64,000 bases of DNA from Porodaedalea pini (lineage: Eukaryota > Basidiomycota > Agaricomycetes > Hymenochaetales > Hymenochaetaceae). This document shows, one piece after another, positions 55,449 to 64,000 of this stretch. Each line of letters opens with the position of its first letter. Within the stretch, counting starts at the first letter, position 1. Below the pieces are notes generated by a model that saw only the letters and a program-made list of their open reading frames with translations, did not search any database and had not been told where the DNA came from. The stretch is from the NCBI GenBank assembly GCA_002794775.1, contig NBAY01000063.1, positions 1-64,000 on the forward strand, given 5' to 3'. The position numbers were made by a program, and so were the translations under genes.

Positions 55449-56603
55449 ATGTCTGCCAGTACGGATTCCGGTATTGCGTGTATCACTGCCTCCGCATTGA
55501 TATGAGCACTTATTTTTTTCACTGTAGAAACTGTCAAACGTCAGAATAGTATATCCCTCCGGATCCATGAACCTCTTGGCTCTTGGCCGATGGATCGATA
55601 CTTCAAAGACATCGACACCTCTCAGTCCATTAACCTTGCGCCCATAAGCTCAATCTATCTTATGGAGGAGAGATATGCCGCGAAATTCTATGGTGGCGGC
55701 ACCTTCGCTGAGGATGAGATGAAGAAAATGTTACTTGCCGGACTGGAGTGCGCAGTCCAGCCCGTCAGACGCATATTCAGCAGAGACGATGAATACATAA
55801 ATGGCTTCGTCGAGCCACTTGAGCGAGGATTGACCACCGGAGCGCCGAATTTCGATGAGGAGGTAGACCGAAAGCACCCAAATGCTTTGTGGAAGCCCTT
55901 CCGACGGCTCCCACTTTCGCGGGAGCAGAAACGAGATGTGATCCATCAGCTCTGTCGCTTGGTAGACAGGCTGCATTCAAAAGGTATCGTTCACGGTGAC
56001 ATCAAGACTTCGAACCTCTTACTTTGCGGAAACGACGAACTCAGGCTCTGCGACTTCATGACGGCAGTACTGGAGGCAGACAAAGAGAACTCCGGCTTCT
56101 TCTCAGTCCATTACAGTTCTCCATTCCGCATGCGTGATGTCGGCTATTATAGTGAGCCAGTAACGAAAGCTGACGATCTATACGCTGTCGGCGTCTCTAT
56201 CTGGGAGATATGGACCGAGATATTTCCCTTTAGTGACCTCCCTCTTGATGATCTCGAGCTCGAGGACGCCATCACTAGCGGCTTGCGACCAGATATCACA
56301 GCAGTGGACGACCCTGAAATTGCATCGCTCATTACGAAATACCTTGACTCCGGCCCGAAGCTTTCGAATACCCACTATCAACCTGTTAATATATGCATAG
56401 AACTGTACGGGATTGCATTTCTTGAGTGCAAGGCCTCCCCTCCGCATACTTACTCGCAGTTTTCTCGTTGCTGTCGCACAGATAAGCCTGGCGAAGAAAA
56501 TCATTACTGCCTTAATCCTGTTCGCATTCCTCAGACTCCCACTTCCGTTCCCATTGTTCTTATCTGCCCTAGATGTAATATGATTGAATATAGAGGAGTA
56601 TAA
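55449..56603 (+). CDS. protein-kinase-like protein 1 with C-terminal zinc ribbon
   Basis: ATG 55449. The seven-codon first exon (MSASTDS) is joined across an intron (about 55471-55526) to ETVKRQNSISLRIHEPLGSW. Kinase features are YAAKFYGGG (candidate VxK lysine), the catalytic loop IVHGDIKTSNLLLC, CDFMTAVLE in place of DFG, YSSPFRMRD in the activation segment and DDLYAVGVSIWEIWTEI (subdomain IX). The glycine loop is poorly formed. After the kinase domain come paired cysteines and LICPRCNMIEYRGV at the end, a likely zinc ribbon. The catalytic and metal-binding aspartates are kept, so activity is possible, although the Gly of DFG is Met. Tandem paralogue of 57969-59115. Confidence 0.75.
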
Positions 56604-56932
56604 CTTGTCTTGCATACGTACTGAATGGACTGCTTCGGAGCTTTATATTAAATTTCAGACTCTACTGACGGAAAAGAAGTCAGGTCCCACGACTCAGGTG
56701 CGTACAATATGATGTCGGAAATCCACATTATGATTGAACAGAAAAACAAAAACAATTCGAGAGATAACATCCTTTATTACTACAACCTGAGAGCAAGAGG
56801 CCTCTCAGGTAACCTTAAGAGCTGCTCTGTAACCCGACTGTTGCGTGCTTAATTGCAGCAGGGTACAAAAGCACATGAGTCAAGATGCAGACGAGCACTA
56901 GTTTATGCCATTCACTTACCAGCTTTGATATA
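56604..56932. other. spacer between convergent kinase 1 and Cys-rich copy 2
   Basis: Contains the 3' ends of both genes; nothing else recognised. Confidence 0.4.
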
Positions 56933-57202
56933 TCAAGCTTGAGCCTGACCTTGGACCTCTGGAAGCCGAGGCTCGAAAACAAGGCAATTGTTGCACGTCG
57001 GGCAAAGTATCTGAGTGCCGGTTCGTATATGATCGGGGACAGGAGCGTAATGCGGACTTGCATGGTTCCTCGGGTAGCACCACGTCCAGCCGAAATCACG
57101 AATCATCTCCCTACGTGCAGTGCACATATGATCCTCATAGTAATGGTGGTAGTACGGTCTATTATGACACCTGGTATAGCGCTTTTCCAAAGTGTAGCAC
57201 AT
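56933..57202 (-). CDS. Cys-rich small protein, copy 2
   Basis: ATG 57202 (MCYTLEKRYTRCHNRPYY). About 89 residues with regularly placed Cys/His: the first three lie within the N-terminal CYTLEKRYTRCH, then HMCTARREM, WTWCYPRNH and ILCPTCNNCLVFEP, probably a compact zinc-binding fold. The start sits just after a probable intron (GTACGC donor near 57272, CAG acceptor near 57205), so a non-coding or short coding first exon is likely. TATAAA lies on the minus strand at 57371-57376. Its C-terminal CPxC block resembles the tail of the adjacent kinases. Function unknown. Confidence 0.6.
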   Translation of the reverse strand: MCYTLEKRYTRCHNRPYYHHYYEDHMCTARREMIRDFGWTWCYPRNHASPHYAPVPDHIRTGTQILCPTCNNCLVFEPRLPEVQGQAQA

Positions 57203-57479
57203 ATCCTGTAAGTTGCTGATATTCGCAAGATTAAAGCAGCATAATTTGATTCAAAATGGAATTTGAGCGTACCTTCTTAGCAAGGTGATAGCGACTTGTC
57301 GAGAGGGGTAGTAGTAGTGCTGTAGTTCTGCTGTTACCGGTTGGTCCGTAGGTAGCTTGACATGTCAGTATTTATACCAGTTCCATCTTGTTTGAAGCCC
57401 CAGACTTGAGAGCCACGAAGTATTTGCACCTTTCCAAAAGCAAACTAAGATAGAGACCATTTCGGTAGTGCACGGGAAA
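57203..57479. other. upstream region of Cys-rich copy 2
   Basis: Contains the probable first exon and the TATA box of the minus-strand gene. Nothing else recognised. Confidence 0.4.
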
Positions 57480-57615
57480 AGAAGCTGAGAGGTTTAAGTC
57501 CAAGCAAACAATTTGGCCCAGCTTGACTCGTGTCGAAGCAATCCGCAGCACTCCAGTGTACCGTAAAGAATAATATGGCAAGAGTTACTGGATCGGTAAC
57601 GCTGGCTGTGAAAGG
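57480..57615. repeat. dispersed repeat, copy 1
   Basis: Matches 63790-63925 in the same orientation. Both share TCCAAGCAAAC-ATTTG-CCCAG, TCGAAGC and AGAATA-TATGG-AAGA-TTACTG blocks. No coding potential was recognised. Probably a fragment of a repeat family. Confidence 0.6.
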
Positions 57616-57914
57616 CTCTAAATTTTTCTTTCCGTGAGTCATGTCTACTCCAGCACAAACAAATTCCGAATACATGGTGCCATCGCTCGTCTAATAGTAA
57701 TACACATACAGATGGGATCTCTATAACTTGATTTGTATAATTGTATTCATTTACCACTTCTAAAGTTGCTTGCATACAGAGTGCACGCCGAAATTGAATG
57801 GAAGAGCTTCCGGTGTTGTACTAAGGGATCCGAGAACTTATCGCGACCCTGCCAGTGCAGACGACGCTTGACTGTCCCACGATATTTTAGACTCCGAAAC
57901 TCAACCGAAGCTGA

Positions 57915-57920
57915 TATAAA
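57915..57920 (+). promoter_or_regulatory. TATA box of kinase 2
   Basis: TATAAA, 54 bp upstream of ATG 57969. Kinase 1 has its own TATAAAA 64 bp upstream of its ATG. Confidence 0.6.
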
Positions 57921-57968
57921 AGTAGTCGTCGTGGCTTGTTTTCTCTCCCAGTGCGACCACTCTATCCG

Positions 57969-59115
57969 ATGTCCGACATGCAAGAAGAAGCTCGGTACGA
58001 GGAGCCCAGTATGTGTGAAGCGTTTTCACTCTGAGATGTCACTCACTCGCAGAATAGAACCATACCGACACTCGTGTCTTGATGAACCATTTGGTTCTTG
58101 GCCGTTGGACCGCTATATCAAAGATCTGGATCCTCGTAGGCCCATTACGGGGGGTCCCACCAGCGTCTATGTCTTCGAAGAAAAGTATGTTCTCAAAGTA
58201 TACGGTGGTGGTGACCCTCTGGAAGAGGTAGACAAGATGTTGCTCGCCGGTCCCGATTGCGCCGTACAAGTCTTGGGCCGCATTTATGACACAGCCTTCG
58301 GACGATATTCTGGCTTTATTATGCCATATGAAAAGGCATTGACTTCTGGATTCCCGTTAGTCGACGAGAAAACATACCAAACGAACACGGAATATTTCGG
58401 TTCTCCCTTCCGACGGCTCCCACTCTCGAAGCAGCAGAAACGATCGGTTATAGACCAGTTGTGCGAGTTGGTTGACAGGCTGCACGCAAAGGGAATCATC
58501 CACGGTGATATAAAGCCTGGAAATCTCTTGCTCTGTAGCGGCGACAAACTGAGATTTTGCGACTTTGACACAGCAGCATTGGAATCTGAGAAATCGAATT
58601 CTGGTTTTTTCACAAACCAATACGTCTCCCCTTTCCGCATGCGCGATGCCGGCTATTATAAAGAGCCGATCACAAAGGCAGATGATCTATACGCCGTTGG
58701 CGTTTGCATCTGGGAGATATGGACAGACATACTCCCCTTCAGCGACCTTCAACTTACGAGGTACGAAATTGAGGATGCCATAGCCTTCGGCTTACGTCCG
58801 GACCTGGCTGCTGTGGACGACCCTGAAATCGCTGCACTCATCACGAAGTACCTTGATATGGGACCGAAACTTCCTATAAACTCCGTCATGCGCCCCACCG
58901 ATATTTGCATAGAATCGTATGGGATCGCCTTCCTTGAATGCAAGGAATCTCCTCCACATACTTACTCTCAGTTTGCTCGGTGCTGCTATACGAATAATCC
59001 CGGAGAAGAGAAGCACTGTTGCCCCAATCCTGTTCGCGTTCCTCAGTCTCCCACTTCGATGCCCAGCGTTCTCATCTGCCCTAAATGTAATTTCATCGAA
59101 TATCGTGGTATCTAA
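57969..59115 (+). CDS. protein-kinase-like protein 2 with C-terminal zinc ribbon
   Basis: ATG 57969 opens a short first exon (MSDMQEEA, 57969-57994). A 58-nt intron (57995-58052) leads in frame to RIEPYRHSCLDEPFGSWPLD. This two-exon layout matches kinase 1; the longer open frame through the intron is therefore not used. Motifs: YVLKVYGGG, IIHGDIKPGNLLLC, CDFDTAALE (DFD instead of DFG), YVSPFRMRD and DDLYAVGVCIWEIWTDI. The tail is CCYTNNPGEEKHCCPNP followed by LICPKCNFIEYRG. HGD with a retained metal-binding Asp suggests a possible active kinase of an agaricomycete-specific group; no substrate can be named. The promoter and first-exon arrangement also match kinase 1. Confidence 0.8.
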
Positions 59116-59227
59116 CATGCGTTTCATAGCCCACTAATATAGGTTGGTTTCAGGCTTCAGGCTTTGTATGTGTTCTGAATGGCTTTTTTCTTATATTAAT
59201 ATGTACATTCATCGCCGTATATGCATA

Positions 59228-59390
59228 TTTTCCATTACATTCTTCATTTGTATCTGTACTTTTGTTTCCACTGTTTGCCGCATGTGCTCAGACTCTTATA
59301 ACAAAGGCCACTTTTATTTGCTCTCGAAGATTATGGCATCACATGTATTGTTTATTGCTTGAAGATCAAAACTATTTGAATCGAGACTCG
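59228..59390. repeat. duplicated flank of the kinase array
   Basis: Diverged copy of 54168-54335, downstream of kinase 2. It indicates a repeat unit that ran [flank - Cys-rich gene - kinase]. Confidence 0.55.
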
Positions 59391-59599
59391 AGAGGAAGGA
59401 GAAAGTACAGGAAGAACATAGTACATATCAACCTCACCATGCTCGTGGCTAGACAGACAGATCCAACGAGTGATTATTGACAATGAACAACGCCGACAGA
59501 AGGAACCGCACTCATCGAGGCCGACCTCCATCCGCTCGTTAACCCGGGAGCTGTGAGGTACTTTAACGTCAAACCGTTTGACGCTTTGCTGACGCAGCG

Positions 59600-59645
59600 G
59601 TACTTAAGCGACCTCGAGCTCGAGGACGCCATCACCAGCGGCTTC
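59600..59645 (+). pseudogene. short fragment of a kinase 1-like gene
   Basis: CTCGAGCTCGAGGACGCCAT and flanking bases match kinase 1 at 56249-56284 almost exactly and encode DLELEDAITSG. The rest of the gene is absent. A leftover of a third array unit or of a rearrangement. Confidence 0.6.
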
Positions 59646-59873
59646 AACAGTCAAAAGCACCTTATCTACACCAAGAAACCATCCAATAGATAAAAGCGAA
59701 CACCAAAACAACAGAACGAGTTCACAGACTGATGATAGTGAGCGTGGGGGTTACAGGAGTGGGAAGGAGTCGCAGAAAAAAAACAAAGACGAGAGACGCG
59801 TTTGCAATTCCTTGACATAAAGGTCGTTAGTTACGAGTATGATTAGGATAAGAAGGAAGAAAAAGAAACGAAC

Positions 59874-62084
59874 CTAGGTCACGTCGGCGAGGAATTCTGG
59901 AAGGTTGTCAAAATATAGATTGGCTTTGGGGAACTCCTCCTTGACGAGATCCCAGACCCACTCGAAGAGAGTGGCGAAGGTGATGTCGGAGCCACCCGTT
60001 CCTTTGTTCGTCCCGCCAGTAAGCAACGCAACAAACTCGCCGAGGGCGGAGACGATGAGAGATCCAGAATCGCCTCCTTTGGAGAAGGTGCCGGAGTCGT
60101 GCTCGTGAGAAAGGATGGGCACCTCGAGCGACTCCACATTGCCGGTGGTGAAGTACTGGCGGACGAAAGACATAAACCTGGTGAACGTGCCGACGGTGGT
60201 GTTGGTAGTGAAGCCGCGCTTGAGAACACGACGAATGCGATTGCCTTGAAGGTTCAAGGTGTTGGGGTTGTTGACCTGATCGGCGGTGAGCATGCCTCTG
60301 AGAGGAAGGAGACCGTCGTCGGGGTACTTGAACTCCGATGAGTCGTCGATACGTTCGTACATCAAGGATTTGAGCTTCGAAGCGGACAACTCCGGACCTG
60401 GAAGAGAGACGTACATTTCAGATCAGCGGAATTCAATGAAAATAGACTAGCACCGCACCAAGGCTTAGAACGTTGCCGATCATGTGCTTAAACTTCTCCT
60501 TGTACAGTTCGATGACGCATAGGTCGCGGGTATAGCGGTGAGGAGCAACACCGGCACCGATGGGGGGAGCCCAGCGGACGAACCCAATGACTCGGTCCTT
60601 GGACTTGCTCCACCTCTTCTTGATGTCGACAAAGAACTTCTTGAGATTGTCGATCTTGGTGCGCGTCTTGGCAAGCTCGGCCTCGTTCTCATCCAGCTTG
60701 ATCTGCGACTCTTGGACGTTGATTCCATTCTGCACCTTAGTTCTGAGCGTGTTGATTTTCCTCTCGAGAGGTTCGACCGAGTCAATGTGCGTGCCAATAA
60801 GGGCCTGGATGGAGGCCAGGTAGTTTGTGAACGCGGGCGCGCCCATCACAAGGACCTCCTTCTTGGGTGCAGATTCTGACGAGGGGCTAGAGTCAGAAAA
60901 GCTCTTGGATTCTCAAGGGTGTCAAGTAAAAACGTACCGTGGTACTTATATAACTCGTTATCCCCGTTGGGCAAGAAGACATTGTGACGGACAGTGATGG
61001 CATAGAGCTTGTCGCCGACGCGGAAGTAGGGACCAAGAGTGCCCTGCATAGTAGTTCTACGACCAGCAATGGGAAGACTGAGGGGAACAGAGACGTTGTC
61101 GATGACATCCTTAAGAGGGTCACCGTCTTCAACGGGGGGGAAAAGGGCTGGACCATGACCGGGCAAGGTCTTGTAGACCGACTCACGATAGGCGATGTCG
61201 ATGTTCTGGACCTGGAGTGAGTCGAGGAAGTCACGGATGTCCTTGGATGACTCGTGCGCAACTGGACCGGTGAGAGTCTCGGGCAAGACGCCGATCCAGA
61301 TGGTAGGGTTGGTGTAGTGACGTTCTCCGTCCTCGACGGGCTGGATGGGTGGGATATCATCGTAGGTGACGTCTTCCTCTTCCTTGGCATCGCCCTCGTC
61401 GTCGTCGTCGTCCTCCTCCTCCTGCTCCTTCTCCTCGATCTCCTGGTCCGCTTTCTTGTTAAGCCACGTGAAACGAACGAAATCGACAGATGAGACTCTA
61501 ATGCTCTTTTGGTTGAGCAACTTCACAACCTTAGAACGAACGTTAGTCAAGAAATTCTTGCGTAACGAGAAGGCCACGCACCCGGTCGCGAACCATGTCC
61601 CACATTCCATTCTGACCAAACTCGTGACTATCTGGAACAGCAACAACCCTCATGAGGCGCTTGTACGCCTCAGGGCCATGGGGTTCCTCGAATTTGTCGT
61701 CAGAGGTCCTATAAATGAGCCTGGGCCCGCGTCCCTTTGGACCCACACCGGCATAGTAGAGATTCGCCTCAACCTTGGGAACTTCGTAGGGGGTGGATTC
61801 AATGCTGGTGGCACTAGAGACGCTGTCGTCGCTAGACCACAAGCTATCATCAGAGTCACTGCTCTCCTCAGAGGATAAGGCGGCGTGCTCGCGTGCTTTT
61901 TCGGAGCACTGATGATCGAACTCTGGAGTCTTGACGTATTCCTCGAGGTTGGGCTCGATGGGAACATCAACGTCCGCTAAGTAAAGAATCCGAGTAGATT
62001 AGTACAGACGAAGAGCAAACAAAACGTAAAAAAAAAAGACTCGCTGTTGGGGTTGAGGGGATCGTTTCCGATTGCGGCAGACAT
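59874..62084 (-). CDS. trypsin-like serine-protease-fold protein, frame disrupted
   Basis: Spliced blocks from 62084 downward: an acidic Ser-rich N-terminus (SSEESSDSDDSLWSS), RVVAVPDSHEFGQNGMW, a Glu/Asp-rich linker, and TLGPYFRVGDKLYAITVRHN with a candidate catalytic His. A long helix (MGAPAFTNYLASIQALIGTH onward) and YTRDLCVIELYKEKF (candidate Asp) follow, then FSKGGDSGSLIVSALGEFVA (GDSGS serine motif), stop at 59874. Order and motifs suggest a chymotrypsin-like fold with a coiled-coil insert between His and Asp; no signal peptide. A one-base shift near 61545-61575 separates the first third from the rest, and exon 1 (ATG 62084, MSAAIGNDPLNPN) does not join exon 2 in phase. It may be a pseudogene, or contain base errors. 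Confidence 0.6.
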
Positions 62085-62215
62085 AGTACGTGAAGAGTAG
62101 TTTTCGAGTGCGCAAAGTTTTGATGAGCGAGTTGAGAGAAGTAAAGTGGTTTGGGGGAAAGGGAGAAAAGGTGAAGCGTCAACTCTATATTTCGGAACAC
62201 GAGGTAAGTAAGATA

Positions 62216-62845
62216 AGGTAGAGGAAAGTTAAACTCAACAAGCTGTGGCACTGATCTCACTTTCCTTTTCTAGCGACACACAATGATGACGAAATAAACT
62301 TTTCAACTGGACACAAACTCACATTTTGGCCTCATAGTTCTCTTGGCCTTCCTGATAGCTACAGATGTATGTTTTTGTTTTTCAAAAATATGCAGTTTTG
62401 GTCAAGCTATTTTAGGAAAAAGACTTTTTTGTTCCAAACATCATAGAATCAAATGAGCAGCATTCTGACGAACTTTGAAAATTCTGACCTTGAGATTTTT
62501 GCGGCTCTCGGCTAACTCTGTTTGACAAATATTTTCCAAATATAGTAATTTATTATGTCACTAATGCAAAGGACTGAGTGGTACTCAAGCTCAGTGGGTT
62601 AATAGGCAGTATCAATGGTCACAGGGTCTTAAATGAGAGGATTTTAGCTGAGATGGCTGCTGCCGGCATGTATTTACAATATGAATGCACTTTGACACTA
62701 ATATATATTCCGGCAGTCCTCCAAAAAAAAAGTTTTTCGACCTCACATTTTTGCCACCAGGGTCCTTCCTAATGGGGAAGTCAAATAAAGTTTAAGGCTG
62801 TGACATTGATGTGACAAGCTTGTCGAGTTTAACTTTCCTCTACCT
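62216..62845. mobile_element. 630-bp TA-flanked MITE (mariner-like)
   Basis: Terminal inverted repeats of about 37 bp beginning AGGTAGAGGAAAGTTAAACT at both ends, with TA on each side (62214-62215 and 62846-62847). The interior is AT-rich and non-coding. TA duplications and short TIRs fit non-autonomous Tc1/mariner-type elements. It sits about 130 bp upstream of the protease-fold gene start. Confidence 0.7.
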
Positions 62846-62847
62846 TA

Positions 62848-63117
62848 GGCGAAATCCATACTCTACCACTTGTGACAAGCCGTGACAATCACGTGTTTGC
62901 CGGACTTGACTTTATGCTGAACTCCAATGACAAGTTGTCACAAAATCCTGACCGAACGATAACGTATAAGGTTTCTATAAGAACGCATACAATGATTATT
63001 TGATTGTCAATAAACATGAAGATGAGACTGAAGCTGAGTTACGAACAAATTAAAAGGTCTGGGCGGTGTGCGATTCGGATGCGTCGAGCGGAGAATGAAT
63101 AAAGTTCTCACACTTGG
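62848..63117. other. spacer between two MITEs
   Basis: No gene recognised. It includes several TGTGACAAG/TTGTCACA-like short inverted motifs. Confidence 0.4.
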
Positions 63118-63119
63118 TA

Positions 63120-63775
63120 CAGACATTCACCGGTCCTTTAAACACTAATTCAATTTCCCTTCTCACATTTTTTTAAAAACATTAATTCTATTGTTTTTTG
63201 CATCAATACAAAGTGCTTATTGAGAAGGATCTGCATGAATTTTTTGGAGCATTCAAGTGTGCTAGTAAAATTAAATTTGCCTTCACAAGTTTTAGGGTGT
63301 TTTATGAGAAAATCAACTCCTTTGAACACCGCACATGATAATGTCACACTAGTGTTACTGTAATCTTGCAATACACTTACATCATCAGATCGGCTTATGA
63401 ACCCATCAAATTTGATCATTGTCTGCATTGTCTGACCTCCATAAATTGCAAAACCCACTCTCCTGCTGAAAAACCTCGAATATATATATTTTAGATGTCA
63501 TACATGCTGTGTGAAAACTTTCACATGTTTCTGTTGAGTGGTACTTTCAGAATAAATTTTGTTAGCAAGAGATGCTGCAAGTTTTGATTAAATTTGGTAC
63601 TTCTGATTTTCTCTGGACTCAACCATTGCACCGATTCTGCTCAAAATTCATACTCATATAGCCAGCAGGTGTATACACCTTCAGGAGTTTTTTCAGCACT
63701 AAATTAGAAAAATTGAGCGAGGAATTGCAAGGTGTTCAAAGGAACAGTGGTGTTTAAAGGACGCGTGAATGTCTG
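63120..63775. mobile_element. 656-bp TA-flanked MITE, second family
   Basis: Ends CAGACATTCAC..GTCCTTTAAACAC on the left and the complementary string on the right, flanked by TA (63118-63119 and 63776-63777). The TIRs are about 28 bp and unrelated to those of the previous element. The AT-rich interior has a 102-residue chance frame on the minus strand but no transposase motif. Confidence 0.7.
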
Positions 63776-63789
63776 TAAAGCAGACGCGT

Positions 63790-63925
63790 CTGGCCACTGT
63801 CCAAGCAAACGATTTGACCCAGGTCTTGCTGTATCGAAGCGATGGGCACTGACTGTACTTTTGTGCGCTGTAAAAGAATAGTATGGTAAGAATTACTGAA
63901 TTGGTGAAACTGACTGTAAAGGCCA
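63790..63925. repeat. dispersed repeat, copy 2
   Basis: Counterpart of 57480-57615. The MITE at 63120-63775 ends 14 bp before it, so it may have inserted into or beside a copy of this repeat. Confidence 0.6.
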
Positions 63926-64000
63926 TTATATCAGCTCGTGCACTACAACATTAGTACTGGCAAGCAGAAACGATTCCCAAGGTAACCAGGATTTTGGTGC

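Noticed and set aside
57733..57968. Upstream extension of kinase 2 to a 460-residue protein
   Set aside because: It reads through the TATA box and an intron. The short-first-exon model matches the paralogue at 55449 exactly in layout.
1..64000. CRISPR arrays, bacterial-type operons and ribosome binding sites
   Set aside because: None seen. The window is a eukaryotic fungal chromosome segment with spliced genes.

Overview
This is a eukaryotic, fungal window. It has intron-rich genes with short (about 50-80 nt) GT-AG introns, several TATA boxes 50-170 nt upstream of start codons, a Zn2Cys6 transcription factor, a polyporopepsin-like aspartic protease, a DUF6593-like gene, and multicopy F-box-like/LRR and kinase-like families. 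Together these point to an agaricomycete basidiomycete, most likely a polypore-type wood-decay fungus. The species cannot be named from the sequence alone.

Layout. 1-3.7 kb: repeat-rich DNA with palindromic GGG(N4)CCC arrays and a non-autonomous hAT-like element with a perfect 8-bp target duplication. 3.8-5.2 kb: decayed 2OG-Fe(II) oxygenase. 5.9-9.0 kb (-): Zn2Cys6 transcription factor. 10.1-13.4 kb (+): ABCG half-transporter. 14.0-15.7 kb (+): conserved secreted protein with an in-frame TAG. 16.3-25.9 kb: four F-box/LRR genes, three of them one paralogous family; three of the four carry single-base frameshifts. 26.2-29.3 kb (-): ribonucleotide reductase large subunit, with a 4-nt microexon and MCB boxes in the shared promoter. 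29.8-30.5 kb: small unknown protein. 30.9-32.3 kb (+): eIF3i, with a start-codon-only exon, a 19-nt exon and a GC-AG intron. 34.4-36.0 kb (+): polyporopepsin-like protease. 37.5-39.7 kb (-): acyltransferase-like protein. 40.7-41.3 kb: relic of an F-box-type gene. 41.8-42.7 kb (+): SAM methyltransferase with a His-rich N-terminus. 43.1-44.0 kb (-): DUF6593-like protein. 44.6-47.2 kb: second, dead methyltransferase copy split near its start codon by a 1550-bp element made of two giant head-to-tail palindromes. 47.9-48.7 kb (-): membrane protein. 50.0-53.9 kb (+): 1296-residue protein with two RING-like domains. 54.2-59.7 kb: tandem array of a divergently transcribed pair (small Cys-rich protein on -, kinase-like protein on +). 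59.9-62.1 kb (-): trypsin-like GDSGS protein with a frameshift. 62.2-63.8 kb: two TA-flanked miniature inverted-repeat elements.

Housekeeping genes (rnr1, eIF3i) and long single-exon genes are open, while lesions concentrate in accessory families. The most striking item is the double palindrome inside the methyltransferase copy. Next are the duplicated kinase/Cys-rich pair and the microexons in two essential genes. All splice sites were inferred by eye from conserved protein motifs and donor/acceptor sequences, so exon edges are approximate unless positions are given.
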